Assembly: GCA_958296015.1 (NCBI GenBank)
Contig: CATQIH010000032.1
Location: 149,795-213,794 of the forward strand
Reading direction: 5' to 3'
Source of the DNA: Cyclobacteriaceae bacterium
GTDB taxonomy: Bacteria; Bacteroidota; Bacteroidia; Cytophagales; Cyclobacteriaceae
DNA: 64,000 nucleotides
Shown here: piece after piece, positions 28,018 through 38,604 of the stretch
Layout of the letters: every line of letters begins with the position of its first letter
Numbering within the stretch: the first letter of the stretch is position 1
Made by a program: the position numbers and the translations under genes
The notes under the pieces: model-generated
Databases searched by the model: none
The model's input: only the letters and a program-made list of their open reading frames with translations
What the model was told of the DNA's origin: nothing

Positions 28018-31000
28018 TCAAAAATCATACCCTAACGTAATGTATAACTTTGGCTTATCGCGCGTTACACCGTCTTCGATAGGGTAAGCCATGTCTAGCT
28101 TAATATAATAGCCCAGCAATACGGTTCGCACACCGGCACCATAGCTTTGTATCCAGGGACTCTTGAAATTCTGCACTTCTATCTTAAATGCCCCGCTGGT
28201 GATGACATCCGTGTTCAGGCTGTTTTTCTCACTGAACGGACCGGCACCTGTCCAGGCAGACCCCACATCATAGAATCCGACAAACTCCAGGTTCCGCAAG
28301 AAGTTGGACGTGATAGGGCCGCGATACAGGTACCGAATAATAGGCAGGCGCAGCTCTGCGGTAAAAGCAAGTGTCTGCTGACCATTGAACTTATTGTAGT
28401 TAAACCCGCGCAAGTCTACAAACTCTGCAAAAAGGATATTGCTGTTCTCGCCATTGTCTATAGTCAGCGGATCGTTCGTTGCCGATCGGTCTCTCTTATT
28501 GAAGAGCCAGTTGTCCATGCCACCCAGCAGATACTTCTGAGGATTTTGCCCAAAGAAGTTTCCATAAAACAGGTGGGTAGCCAATATCAGTTCCCGGTGT
28601 ATCTTCTGATAGTGCCTTATATCCAGTTGCAGATTATTAAAGCTTTTCTGAACCTGGTTCAGCCCCTGCTGATGGGTAAAAAACAAGCTCATTCGCGTGC
28701 CTTCATATTTGCTGGGAGAAGTAGATACGGTATTGTCTATCACCAGGCCAGTCTTGAAACCTCCGTACAACGTAAAATTCTCTGTATCGGGACCAGTATT
28801 CAGTTCGCTCAGGTTGAGGTACTGGGTGTTTAGGATAAAGGGATTGAACTCCAGCCGGGTAGATGTATTCAGAGGCAGAGAAGCTCCTGCCTGGAAGCGG
28901 TTCATGGTGTATTTCTGCACCATATTCTCGGCATTGGCAAATGTAGGCGTAAAAATTCCTTCCCGCTGGTACCGCAAGCTAAAGTCCACCCGCTTCTTCA
29001 GGTACTCATATTCTGCAAACAGGCTTCCGCTTTTCAGGTCTGTATACTGTACCAATCCACCATAGAAGCGATGGTCTTCGAGCATATCATTCATCTGCAC
29101 CTCCATCCGGAAGCCGAACTTTCTAAGGGGATTCACCACCAGCGAGGTAACGATATTATCGGCACTGAAGCGTGTCTGGTAGGGAAACGGCCCATCAATG
29201 CGGGTTTCTCTTTGCAGCTTTCTGTAACGTGCCAGAAAGGAGTTGTTGGTATTACTGTTTTCAGGAAGCGACTTATCATCCTCAAAAGCAAAATTGTCTG
29301 TTGCCAGTTGGTCTTCTTCCGGGTTGTCAAAGGCATAGTTGTCCGTATCGATCATCCCTTCTTTCAGGGCCATGCGCTGAGGCAGCGAGTCCTGCTGGAA
29401 CTGGTAATCATCCGTATTAACGTTGTTTTTATTGTCCAGGTCAGCACTATCCAATACATTGCTGTTGGTAATTGCTGCAATAGAATCAGCCAGCGCAGGC
29501 GACAGAGAATCAAGAGGCACCGTGTTGTCTGCTGGCGCAAGGCTGTCTGGTGCCACCGCACTTGAGTCTGCACCGGATATGCGTTGCCTGATCGCCTGTT
29601 TTTTCCTGTTCTCCGAAAGCCGGTCTGCTACCATCCGCGCCTGCATGGCCTGTTGCCTCTGCGTCTGAGGGGTAAAGATGCTATTGGCAAAATTGAAGTT
29701 GTTGTCAAAATACAGTTGGTCATCTTCATCAGACAGCATGGTATATGTCAGGATATTCTTATCAAAATTAGCATCATAGTCGTGGATACTCAAGGCATAA
29801 TTAGATACCTGGTGAAAGAGGCTGTCTCTGAGGTTGTATTCATACAGGTTGAAAATACCCTGCTGATCGCTCAGGTAATAAATGGTTTGTTCATCTTTGG
29901 GAATGGGTTTGATATCTTTGCTCAAGGTATTGGAAACCCTGGTTAGCAATGAGTCTTCCCGGTCCATATCCATGATGAAGATGTTGTAGTTATCAGTGAT
30001 ATCGTGTCTTAGATCTACTTCTTTCGCCTTCTGGGCAGCATAATACAGCGAATCATCCGGGCGGTTGCTGCTGAATACCAGTTTGTTGGTTTTGGGAATA
30101 AAGCGTGGCGACAGGTCATCATAAATATCGTTTGTCAGCCTTTTGTAGGTGATGCGGTTGGGGTTTACGATAAACAGATCGTTCTGCCCGTTCATATCGG
30201 CACTCATCACTACCAGGCGACCATTCTGATTGAAATCAAATCCTTTTACCTGGTTGATCTTCCCCAGCAGTATTTCCCGCGCTCGACCGCCATTCACATT
30301 GTAAATCCAGAGGTATGTTTGTCCGCGCCTGTTGCCAATGATGCCCAGGTTTTGCTCGTCGCTCCAGCTAAGCAGCGGTACGTCCTCAGCAATATTCTGA
30401 CCGATCAGTTTGGAGCCACCTTTATGGATGGTTTTGGTACGTCCGCTTTTCAGGTTTTTGACCAGCACTTTGTATCTACCTTCCGTATTTTCCGAATAGG
30501 CCAGGTATTGTCCGGCCGGACTCAGGGCCAGATCCTTATGGTGCAGGTTTGACTTGCTTTTGCCTACGCTAAGCTTTTTATCCGGATACTGATAAGTGTT
30601 GTCTGTTTGTGCAGACATATCCTTGTAATAAGCCTGCCACTGCCGCATGAATAGCTTGTAAGGTACGCCCAGCGTATTGATGACACTATTTTCCTCATTT
30701 CTGATGATCCTTGTCAGGTTGAGAATATTGGAAATACTGCTCTTCCCGTATTTCATAGCAATGAAGTTCCATACCGATTGCCCGGCAAGTGCCGCATTCT
30801 CCTCGTCCAGCTTTGCAAACCTGATATTTTTGTTGTAGTGGAAATAATCACGCATGAAATCGTCCATTTCTATGCTCCACCCATTGGCGATATACCGGGC
30901 TGCGCCTTCGATAAACCAGTCGGGCAGGCTCATCAGGTAGGCACTCTGGAACATATCTGTCAGGCTGCCGCCAAACATCATGTCGTTGATCAGCATTCTG

Positions 31001-31428
31001 GAGATTTGCAGCACCAACTCATTTTTGAAAGCTTCCATGCTACCAGGGTAAGCTATCTCTACCTGCGACTTCAGAAAGTTGGTTTGGCCGCTCACTGAGT
31101 AGAGATGTTCGCGTATGCCTACATTGCTCTGTTGCAGATCGTTGGCAGAGTTGTAAAGAAATATCTTAGTCTTGGAATATGGCGCATAGCCTACCATATC
31201 GGTGATTCTGTCAAATTCCTTTTCTAGGTATTTGGCAGCGATCATGGCATTTCCCTGACCTCCTTCGTAGAAATAAATATCAAAGTTATCAGAGCTGTAG
31301 AATCTCCAGTTGAAGTCTTTATATTGTATCCTATTCTTGCCATAGTTGTCTTTAGAAACCTGGGCAAAGCCGCTACCGAACCCTGTGATAAGTAGCAGGC
31401 TGATCAAAAATGTTGTTTTTACGTACAT
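28018..31428 (-). CDS. Large envelope protein: peptidase-MA-like domain, TolB-like propeller and C-terminal outer-membrane barrel
   Basis: 1136 aa. A signal peptide (MYVKTTFLISLLLITGFGSG) precedes a domain resembling M1/MA-type peptidases (residues about 35-250; LPDWFIEGAARYIANGW), but the HExxH site is replaced by LQISRM, so it is probably inactive. WD40/PD40-like TolB blades follow (about 285-560; LALSPAGQYLAYSENTEG, RFIPKTNKLVFSSNRPDDS). An acidic Ser/Asp-rich linker (about 590-730) repeats TD(D/N)(Y/F)xF three times. A 400-residue beta-barrel ends in the aromatic terminus YITLGYDF expected of Bam substrates. Its ATG follows the FAD gene's TAG directly, so the two are coupled. Function unknown. 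Confidence 0.82.
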   Translation of the reverse strand: MYVKTTFLISLLLITGFGSGFAQVSKDNYGKNRIQYKDFNWRFYSSDNFDIYFYEGGQGNAMIAAKYLEKEFDRITDMVGYAPYSKTKIFLYNSANDLQQSNVGIREHLYSVSGQTNFLKSQVEIAYPGSMEAFKNELVLQISRMLINDMMFGGSLTDMFQSAYLMSLPDWFIEGAARYIANGWSIEMDDFMRDYFHYNKNIRFAKLDEENAALAGQSVWNFIAMKYGKSSISNILNLTRIIRNEENSVINTLGVPYKLFMRQWQAYYKDMSAQTDNTYQYPDKKLSVGKSKSNLHHKDLALSPAGQYLAYSENTEGRYKVLVKNLKSGRTKTIHKGGSKLIGQNIAEDVPLLSWSDEQNLGIIGNRRGQTYLWIYNVNGGRAREILLGKINQVKGFDFNQNGRLVVMSADMNGQNDLFIVNPNRITYKRLTNDIYDDLSPRFIPKTNKLVFSSNRPDDSLYYAAQKAKEVDLRHDITDNYNIFIMDMDREDSLLTRVSNTLSKDIKPIPKDEQTIYYLSDQQGIFNLYEYNLRDSLFHQVSNYALSIHDYDANFDKNILTYTMLSDEDDQLYFDNNFNFANSIFTPQTQRQQAMQARMVADRLSENRKKQAIRQRISGADSSAVAPDSLAPADNTVPLDSLSPALADSIAAITNSNVLDSADLDNKNNVNTDDYQFQQDSLPQRMALKEGMIDTDNYAFDNPEEDQLATDNFAFEDDKSLPENSNTNNSFLARYRKLQRETRIDGPFPYQTRFSADNIVTSLVVNPLRKFGFRMEVQMNDMLEDHRFYGGLVQYTDLKSGSLFAEYEYLKKRVDFSLRYQREGIFTPTFANAENMVQKYTMNRFQAGASLPLNTSTRLEFNPFILNTQYLNLSELNTGPDTENFTLYGGFKTGLVIDNTVSTSPSKYEGTRMSLFFTHQQGLNQVQKSFNNLQLDIRHYQKIHRELILATHLFYGNFFGQNPQKYLLGGMDNWLFNKRDRSATNDPLTIDNGENSNILFAEFVDLRGFNYNKFNGQQTLAFTAELRLPIIRYLYRGPITSNFLRNLEFVGFYDVGSAWTGAGPFSEKNSLNTDVITSGAFKIEVQNFKSPWIQSYGAGVRTVLLGYYIKLDMAYPIEDGVTRDKPKLYITLGYDF

Positions 31429-32490
31429 CTATGCAATAACTCTGTTGTATAACTGAAAATAGCGACTAATATCAACTTCCGCAGAAAGCTCCTGACCCCG
31501 ACACAAGAACTCGACCAGTTCGTGGGCAAAATAAGGAGCAAGCGATACTCCTTTGGTGCCTAAACCATTGAAGATAACCAATGGTTTCAACCGGGGATGC
31601 ATTCCTAAAAATGGCTTTCTGTCTTGCGTGGCAGGTCTGATGCCTGCTAATTGGCTGACGACCTTGTATGGAATTTTTAACAATATATTAAGTTTTTCGC
31701 ACAATTGCTCACGGGCTGCTGCCGTTGGCTCCAGGTTAAGGTGGTGATGTTCGTAAGTGGAACCTACTTTGCAGTATTTTTCTACGGGTATGACAAACAC
31801 CCCACGGTTGTAAATCCGCTCTACCGGCCTGTCGGGTTCTATTATGATAATTTCTCCTTTCACCAAACTAAACGGAAGCCAGTTGAAATACGGATTTTGC
31901 ACAGCACCTGGACCTTCACAAAAGATAATAAATTTTGCGCAATAATCACCATATTGCACCCTGGTATCTTCTATCTCAAGCTTTTTGTAGTCAAAATTTT
32001 CTTCGCAGTAACATTGTTGCCGGATGAATAGCTGCCTTATGCTCGACAAAAAAGCGATTGTATCCAGATAACCGCAGTGCTGTAGGGCAAGGCCACCGTA
32101 CGGATTATAAATATCATCGTCATACAAACACTCTCCGGCTATCTGCTGAACGAAAAAATCAAGTGCATTATTGCTGGTTTTTCCCATCCAGTCGTTCTGC
32201 TCTTCGATGCTTGCAAAAGGGCGATAAATGGGCATGGCGTGGAGTGCCTGGACGTGTGTATCCTGGGCTACCTGTGCATAAAACTCTTCCAGAAAGGGAA
32301 AAAGCGTATCGGCCATCCAGGTTTTGACCATCTTGCGGCCGGTGACCGGGTTGTACAAACCTGCGGCCACCGCAGAAGCAGCTGGTTTTGTCTCCGTATT
32401 CAGCACCATCACCCGACAGCCTCGCTTCAGCAAAGTATAAGCCAGCACAGAACCTGCCAGGCCCTGCCCCACGATGAGAAAGTCAAACAT
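31429..32490 (-). CDS. FAD-dependent oxidoreductase (DAO superfamily)
   Basis: 353 aa. The Rossmann FAD site is at the very N-terminus (FLIVGQGLAGSVLAYTLLKRG), followed by AAGLYNPVTGRKMVKTW and the C-terminal GIRPATQDRKPFLG and FNGLGTKGVSLAPYFA blocks seen in D-amino-acid/glycine-oxidase and MnmC-C-like enzymes. The substrate is probably a secondary or primary amine, but it cannot be named. First gene of a coupled pair: its TAG stop abuts the ATG of the 1136-aa envelope protein. Confidence 0.87.
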   Translation of the reverse strand: MFDFLIVGQGLAGSVLAYTLLKRGCRVMVLNTETKPAASAVAAGLYNPVTGRKMVKTWMADTLFPFLEEFYAQVAQDTHVQALHAMPIYRPFASIEEQNDWMGKTSNNALDFFVQQIAGECLYDDDIYNPYGGLALQHCGYLDTIAFLSSIRQLFIRQQCYCEENFDYKKLEIEDTRVQYGDYCAKFIIFCEGPGAVQNPYFNWLPFSLVKGEIIIIEPDRPVERIYNRGVFVIPVEKYCKVGSTYEHHHLNLEPTAAAREQLCEKLNILLKIPYKVVSQLAGIRPATQDRKPFLGMHPRLKPLVIFNGLGTKGVSLAPYFAHELVEFLCRGQELSAEVDISRYFQLYNRVIA

Positions 32491-32624
32491 ATATTACTGT
32501 TAAAATAAGTTGTGCCGGATTTGCATTCAGGTTGAATGATACGAATTTAATATTTAATTAAGTGTCATGAAAAAACATTTTTACATAAATTGCCCTTCCA
32601 CTAATAAACTTAATCTATAAATTT

Positions 32625-33329
32625 TTGGTCAAACGTAGTTATATCCCCAACCTGGTTACCTTGTGCAATCTTCTGAGCGGCTGCGCAGGCATTGTGGCCG
32701 TGGCCCAAGGAGACCTGACGGTAGGTGCCTATTTTATCTGGATTGCCGCTTTGTTCGATTTTTTTGATGGACTAACGGCCCGCGCCTTGCAGGCATTTTC
32801 TTCTATCGGAGGCCAACTGGACTCCCTGGCAGATATGGTAAGCTTTGGCGTACTACCTGCTTTTATCATGTATGGCCTGCTGGAGTCGGCCCTGCCTGCT
32901 AACTATAACTGGCTGGCCTATGCTGCTTTTGCCATTGCTGCCAGCTCAGCCATCCGCCTGGCTATTTTTAATGTTGATACCCGTCAGGCGAGTAGCTTTG
33001 TTGGGTTGCCTACGCCAGCCAGTGCGCTGCTGATCAGTGCCTTACCGCTGAGTTCCAAAAACTATGTGGTGGAGCTGCTGAATATTCCTTCCTTTTTGAT
33101 CATCATCACCCTGCTGGACAGCTACATGATGGTAGCCGATGTAGAACTGATGGCCTTTAAATTCAAGAGCTTTGCCTGGTCAGAAAATAAACTCAAATAT
33201 ATCTTTATACTGATCTCTTTGGTACTGGTATTTGTACTCAACACGATGGCTATACCGGTAATTATTGTGCTGTATGTGGTTGTATCGTTGATTCAAAAAT
33301 CCCTGGCAAAAAGCAAAAGTAAGGCATAA
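32625..33329 (+). CDS. pssA: CDP-diacylglycerol-serine O-phosphatidyltransferase
   Basis: 234 aa, TTG start (no ATG upstream in frame). It makes phosphatidylserine, the precursor of phosphatidylethanolamine, at the inner membrane. The CDP-alcohol phosphatidyltransferase motif is complete: D-F-F-D-G-L-T-A-R-(x8)-G-x3-D-x3-D within DFFDGLTARALQAFSSIGGQ and LDSLAD. The remaining hydrophobic helices and a Lys-rich C-terminus (QKSLAKSKSKA) fit a membrane enzyme. purS follows 51 bp later but has its own -7 box. Confidence 0.95.
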   Translation: MVKRSYIPNLVTLCNLLSGCAGIVAVAQGDLTVGAYFIWIAALFDFFDGLTARALQAFSSIGGQLDSLADMVSFGVLPAFIMYGLLESALPANYNWLAYAAFAIAASSAIRLAIFNVDTRQASSFVGLPTPASALLISALPLSSKNYVVELLNIPSFLIIITLLDSYMMVADVELMAFKFKSFAWSENKLKYIFILISLVLVFVLNTMAIPVIIVLYVVVSLIQKSLAKSKSKA

Positions 33330-33346
33330 AGATTCAGCAATTTCTC

Positions 33347-33354
33347 TATTTTTG
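33347..33354 (+). promoter_or_regulatory. -7 box TATTTTTG upstream of purS
   Basis: TAnnTTTG match 26 bases before the purS ATG; context resembles the uvrA box. Confidence 0.5.
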
Positions 33355-33380
33355 CACCTGCGTCAAACAAAATATCTACC

Positions 33381-33635
33381 ATGATTTTCGAAGCAACTAT
33401 CCACGTAATGCCCAAAAAAGAGATTTTAGATCCACAGGGAAAAGCTGTGAAGCTTGGACTAAGCAACCTGGGCTTGAAAAATATAGAAGATGTAAGGATC
33501 GGCAAGCATATCACCATGCAGGTAAATGCTGCTACTCGGGAAGAGGCTTCGAGAGAAGTAGAACTCGCCTGCGAAAAACTCCTCGCCAACCTGGTGATGG
33601 AAAGCTACGAGTTTGAACTTGAAAAGCTGCGCTGA
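33381..33635 (+). CDS. purS: Phosphoribosylformylglycinamidine synthase subunit PurS
   Basis: 84 aa, normal PurS length. It forms the FGAM synthase complex with PurQ and PurL in de novo purine synthesis, helping ammonia transfer. The sequence FEATIHVMPKKEILDPQGKA, then LGLSNLGLKNIEDVRIGKHI and EKLLANLVMESYEFELEKL is characteristic. purQ and purL are not adjacent. Confidence 0.95.
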   Translation: MIFEATIHVMPKKEILDPQGKAVKLGLSNLGLKNIEDVRIGKHITMQVNAATREEASREVELACEKLLANLVMESYEFELEKLR

Positions 33636-33830
33636 TGATGTGGTGATGTAATGATATGAGGATGTGATGATAGAACGATATGGTGATGATACCATTAACC
33701 TATCAGCACATCAACTCATTATCATATCAACCCACCAATATTTTTTTTGCGCAATATTTGCTTGGTTTATGCGTACACCTATTAACTTCTGTGGAATGGG
33801 AATTCCTGATAAGATGTGTTTGCAGACACC
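33636..33830. repeat. TGATG-rich low-complexity intergenic repeat upstream of porU
   Basis: GATGTGATGAT-type imperfect repeats at 33636-33691 are followed by a diverged inverted version (ATCAGCACATCAACTC and so on) at 33702-33735. The pair could form a weak long hairpin and end the purS transcript. No gene seen. Confidence 0.4.
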
Positions 33831-36800
33831 ATGATCATTAAGCAAATCAGTAAAATTTTAGGGGCTGCTATGGCTATGTTAGCATATGGCCCGTCATGGC
33901 CTGCTGGCGCAGGATATTTCCGTGCTGGCTTCCGGTCAGTGGTATAAGTTCGCTACTACTCAGGCCGGAGTCTACCAGGTCAGTGGTGCAGACCTCCGGC
34001 AGCAAGGTATAGATATCTCGCAGATCAATCCTGCTGAATTGCAATTGTATGGCGATGGCGGGCGGCATGCTGCCCCAGCCCCTCAGCCAGCCCCGGTTCA
34101 AAGACCTTCCCGAACAGGCTATCCAGGTGGTAGGCGGTGAAGATAACCGCTTTGATGCACAGGATTACCTGCTATTTTTTGCCGAATCGCCCGATCAGGC
34201 AGCATTTGTGTCTGCCAATGGGCAATACCAGCTTGCCTACCAGAAAAAACCTCTATAGCGATACTACTTATTATTTCCTGACGTTCGGACAAAAGCCTGG
34301 CAAACGCATGGCTACTTTGGAAAACATAGCTACTACCACGCAAACTTTCACTTCTTTTGATGCTTTTGCCGCACATGAGCAGGACCTAATCAATGTGCTG
34401 GATAAAAAAGGCCATGCCGGTTCCGGTCGTGAATGGTTTGGGGAAGAACTCAGAAGCGGTCAGTCGCTTGCTATAGATTTTGAAACATCAAATATATCGC
34501 CTGGTACGGATGCCCAATTGATTGCCGGTGTGGTGGGGAACGGCTAAAAACTGCGTCCACCTTTGATATCGCTGTCAACGGACAGAACCTGGGAAAGCTA
34601 CAGGTAGGATCTCTGAAGGAAGGTCAGTATGAAGACAGGGGCCGCACCGCCTCAGATACGTTCAGCATTAGCAGCAATCAGCTTGGAGCAGCCAAAACCA
34701 CCATTACCATCAGCTATCAGACCGGTAGCGGCCAGACGAGCTATCTAAATAAATTGCTACTGCAATACCCACGCAAACTGTCTCTTTATGGCGATCAGAC
34801 CCGCTTTCGCTCCCTGGCATCCGCCCAGACAAATATAGCCGGATACCAAATAGAAATTGCCGGAAAGGCGGTGGCCGTATGGAATGTGACCGATCCTCAA
34901 AACGCTAAAGATCAGGCTTTTGCCTCAGATGGCGCACAGACCATATTTGGAGCCTCCACAGGTGGAGTGCTTCATGAATATATTGTTTTTGACCGGCAAA
35001 ACCTGCTAAAGCCGGCGTGGGCCGGCGTGGTAGCTAACCAGAATATCAAGCAGGAAGTGCCAGATATGATCATTGTCACTTACCCAGACTTTAGGGCAGA
35101 GGCCAACCGGCTGGCAGCTTTCCGCCAGGAGCACGACCGGTTGAGCGTACAGGTAGTCACTACCACGCAGGTGTATAATGAGTTCTCTTCGGGAGCACAA
35201 GACATCTCCGCGATCCGCAATTACCTCAAATACCTGTACGACCGCCAGCCAGGCAAACTCAAGCATGTGCTGCTGTTTGGAAAAAGTTCTTACGACTACA
35301 AAGACCGGGTAGCCAGCAACACCAATTATGTACCTACCTATGAGTCCAGAAACTCCGTAAGCCCTATCTATAGCTACTCTTCCGATGACTACTACGGTTT
35401 TCTGGAAGACGATGAAGGGCTTTTGGGAAGAGAACACGGAAGGTCCCAGCGGTGACCATACCCTGGATATTGGTGTAGGTCGCCTGCCAGTCAAAACCCT
35501 GACCGAAGCAGCAACAGTGGTAGACAAACTGATCTATTATAGCACCAATCCCGCTGCTTTCGGCCAATGGAAAAGTAAGGTGGTGTTTGTGGCAGATGAC
35601 GGTGACAGAAACCAGCACCAGCGCGATGCCGATCAGCTCGCTACATTTGTGGATACGACTTACGCTGTATACAATACGGAAAAAATCTATATAGATACTT
35701 ACGAACAGCAAAGCATTCCTACGGGAGAAAAAAGCACCTGCCGTGAGTGATGCCATTAATGAAGCTATCAAAAAGGGAGCTTTTATTGTCAACTATACAG
35801 GGCACGGCAATACAGAAAACTGGGCACACGAAACCATCCTTACGCTTGGCATGATCAATCAATGGAAAAAACAAAGACCAGCTTCCTTTCTTTGTGACGG
35901 CTACCTGTGAGTTTGGCAGACAAGATGTACCAGCTATTGTTTCCGGTGCAGAGCGGCTGGTACTGAACCCGGAAGGTGGTGCGATTGGTATTGTCACCAC
36001 TGCGCGTCCTGTATTTTCCAGTACCAACATGGCTCTTAATGAAGCTTTTTACCAGCATGTGTTTGAACAAACAAACGGCACTTACCAGCGCATTGGTGAA
36101 AATATTTCGCAAGACCAAAAACGATGCCCTGAAAGGACGGATCAACCGCAATTTTTCGCTCATCGGCGACCCTTCCATGCAACTGTCCTACCCACAGGAT
36201 CAGGTAACTATTGACAATATACTGGTAAAACAGGCAGATGGCACCTACACGCCGACTGATACTCTCAAAGCACTGGCACAAATTAGGCTCCAAGGCAGCA
36301 TCACCCGGTATACCGACCAGCTAGTGAACAGCAGCTTCCACGGACTTTTGTCTTTTTCTGTCTATGACAAACCCACTACCGCGTCTACCCGTGGCAATGG
36401 CAGTGATGTGATGCAGTTTTCAGAACGAAAAAGCGTGTTGCACAGAGGCAAAGCCACGGTGAGCAATGGTATGTTTGAAGTGGATTTTGTAATGCCTAAA
36501 AATATTGTGTATAAAAACGGAAATGGCAAAATCAGCCTCTATGCCGTGCAAACATCCGGGCAGTGCTCTGATGCCCAGGGCACATCTGGCGACATACAGA
36601 TAGGAGGTAGTATTGCACCGGTACCGGCAGACCATGAAGCTCCGACGATCTTGCTTTTTATGGATGATACTACTTTTGTAGATGGCGGCATCACGGCAGC
36701 CAACACCACACTGATTGCACGTATTGAGCGATGAAAGTGGTATCAATATCAGCAATAGCGGCCTGGGGCAGCATGTTGAAGCAACCCTGGTGAAAAAGCA

Positions 36801-37310
36801 ACCAGGAGCAGTGGCACAAACGTTTTTGCTTAATGATTTTTATACAGCCGATACGGATACCTACCAGCGGGGCAGCCTGGTATATCCCATGCAGAATTTG
36901 GAAGATGGGGAATATGTGCTAACATTGCATGCATGGGATAATATACAGAATGAAGCAAGAAAAAAATATTCATTTTTTTTGTACAATTCGGAGAAGTATT
37001 TACCGTTAGTAGTTTCTACAATGCGCCTAACCCAATGTCAGAGGCCACTTCTTTTTTGATTGACCACAACCGTAAAGGAGACAACCTACAGGTAGTGATG
37101 CTGATCATCAATATGCAGGGACAACTGGTTTTTCGGTATCAACAGCAGGTGGCACAAGCCCCTACCCGCCTTCAAAATATTGCATGGGGAGGCCGGGATG
37201 CTTACGGCAATCTATTGAAGCCAGGCGTATACGTAGCAAAACTATTGCTGAAATCGTTGACTGATGGCCGTCAGGTAGAAAAAAACCATAAGATAATTAT
37301 TACGAATTGA
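33831..37310 (+). pseudogene. porU: PorU, T9SS C25-family cell-surface signal peptidase, broken by about 11 indels as sequenced
   Basis: About 1155 codons across many frames, start ATG at 33831 (signal peptide MIIKQISKILGAAMAMLA). Joined frames give PorU features: WYKFATTQAGVYQVSGADL, GGGMLPQ, EDNRFDAQDYLLFFAESPD, the C25 domain (HVLLFGKSSYDYKD, DIGVGRLPVKT, VNYTGHGNTENWAHE, then FFVTATCEFGRQD with the likely active Cys) and a C-terminal NAPNPMSEAT/GVYVAKLLL module. PorU removes the sorting domain from T9SS cargo and attaches it to lipid. Apparent +1 insertions lie in or next to runs near 33897, 34059, 34245, 34537, 34549, 35417, 35731, 35866 and 36098. One non-run insertion is at about 36727, and a T8 run at 36973-36980 is off by -1 or +2. 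This pattern points to base-calling error. Confidence 0.85.
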
Positions 37311-37337
37311 TTACCTTTATATCATAACTATATATCA

Positions 37338-38604
37338 ATGCGAAAAACTATCCAAGCTTTTGCAATCACCGTTTTTAGCCTTTCGTGTGTCATTAGTGCC
37401 CATGCCACAAATTACTGGCGGTCAGCTCGGGGGCATTGACAGTACTTACCTAAATCCCCGTGTCATTTCGCCGGGTGTGCCTTTTCTGTCTATTACACCC
37501 GATTCCAGGGCCGGTGCGATGGGCGACGTGGGCGTAGCGACTTCACCGGATGCTAATGCCACCCATTGGAACCCAGCCAAGCTGGCTTTTCTGGAAAGCG
37601 ACATTGGCTTTGCCTTGTCTTATACGCCCTGGCTGGCCAACATCGTCAACGATATGTCTATTTCCTACTTGAGTGGTTATAAAAAGATCAACAAGGAGCA
37701 GGCCATTGCTTATCTCTATGCGCTATTTTGATCTGGGAGATATTCAACTAACCAGTAACGATGGAGTAGAACTTAACCTGGTAAGGTCCACGCGAGATTG
37801 CCCTTGCAGGGACGTTCTCTATGAAACTTAGTGAATATTTCAGTGCAGGCGTTACCGGTCGTTTCATCCATTCTAACTTACAGGCAAGTGCAGCTACCGG
37901 TACTGGTGGGAGGTGAAGCCAAGCCAGGTATCAGTGGTGCCGCAGACTTGGCCGTGTATTATACCCGCGATGCAGTGGTAAATGGCAAAGAAGCTAATAT
38001 CTCCTTTGGTGCCAATATCTCCAACATCGGTGCAAAGATCACTTACCTTAATGAGGAGACTGCGGACTTTCTGCCAGCCAACCTGCGCCTGGGTACCGCT
38101 TACACCATGAACCTGGACCCTTTCAACAAACTCACTTTTGCCCTAGACTTTAATAAGCTTTTGGTGCCTACGCCGCCTATCTTAAAAACTGATTCAGGAG
38201 TAGTTGTACGTCAAGATCCCACTGACCCAAATAGCCCTCCTGTCATTGAGAAGGGTAAAAAACCCTGACCGTGGGTTTCTGGCGGCTACTTTTGGCTCTT
38301 TTGCCGATGCGCCTAACGGTTTTAAAGAAGAACTACAGGAAGTTATGATCTCTGCCGGTGTGGAGTATTGGTACAATGACCTGTTTGCCGTGCGTGGTGG
38401 TTATTTCTATGAAAACCGGTACAAAGGCAACCGCAAGTACTTTACAGCGGGCCTCGGGCTTCGTTATCAGGTGATGGGCGTAGACTTTGCTTACCTGTTT
38501 GCGCAAAGGGCAGAACAACCCTTTGCAGGAAACATTAAGACTCTCCCTGCACTTTAACTTCAATACCAAAGAAGTACAGGGAATCTGTAACGGACGAAAA
38601 TTAA
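37338..38604 (+). pseudogene. porV: PorV, T9SS outer-membrane shuttle protein, broken by several indels as sequenced
   Basis: Start ATG at 37338 with signal peptide RKTIQAFAITVFSLSCVISA. Joined frames read QITGGQLGGIDSTYLNPRVI, PFLSITPDSRAGAMGDVGVA, TSPDANATHWNPAKLAF and so on, the hallmark PorV/LptO N-terminus, then about 14 strands ending NPLQETLRLSLHFNFN. PorV carries T9SS cargo to the PorU sortase. Indels are inferred near 37404, 37713, 37785, 37910, 38258 (A6 run), 38507 and 38580. With the last corrected, the frame ends TKEVQESVTDEN with TAA at 38602-38604. That stop overlaps the stop of the opposing gene. The porU-porV gap is 27 bp, so they form an operon. Confidence 0.85.

Noticed and set aside
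37035-38604. True pseudogenes in the T9SS locus
   Set aside because: The indels cluster in homopolymers and every bridged frame keeps conserved motifs; decay would also show substitutions and in-frame stops.
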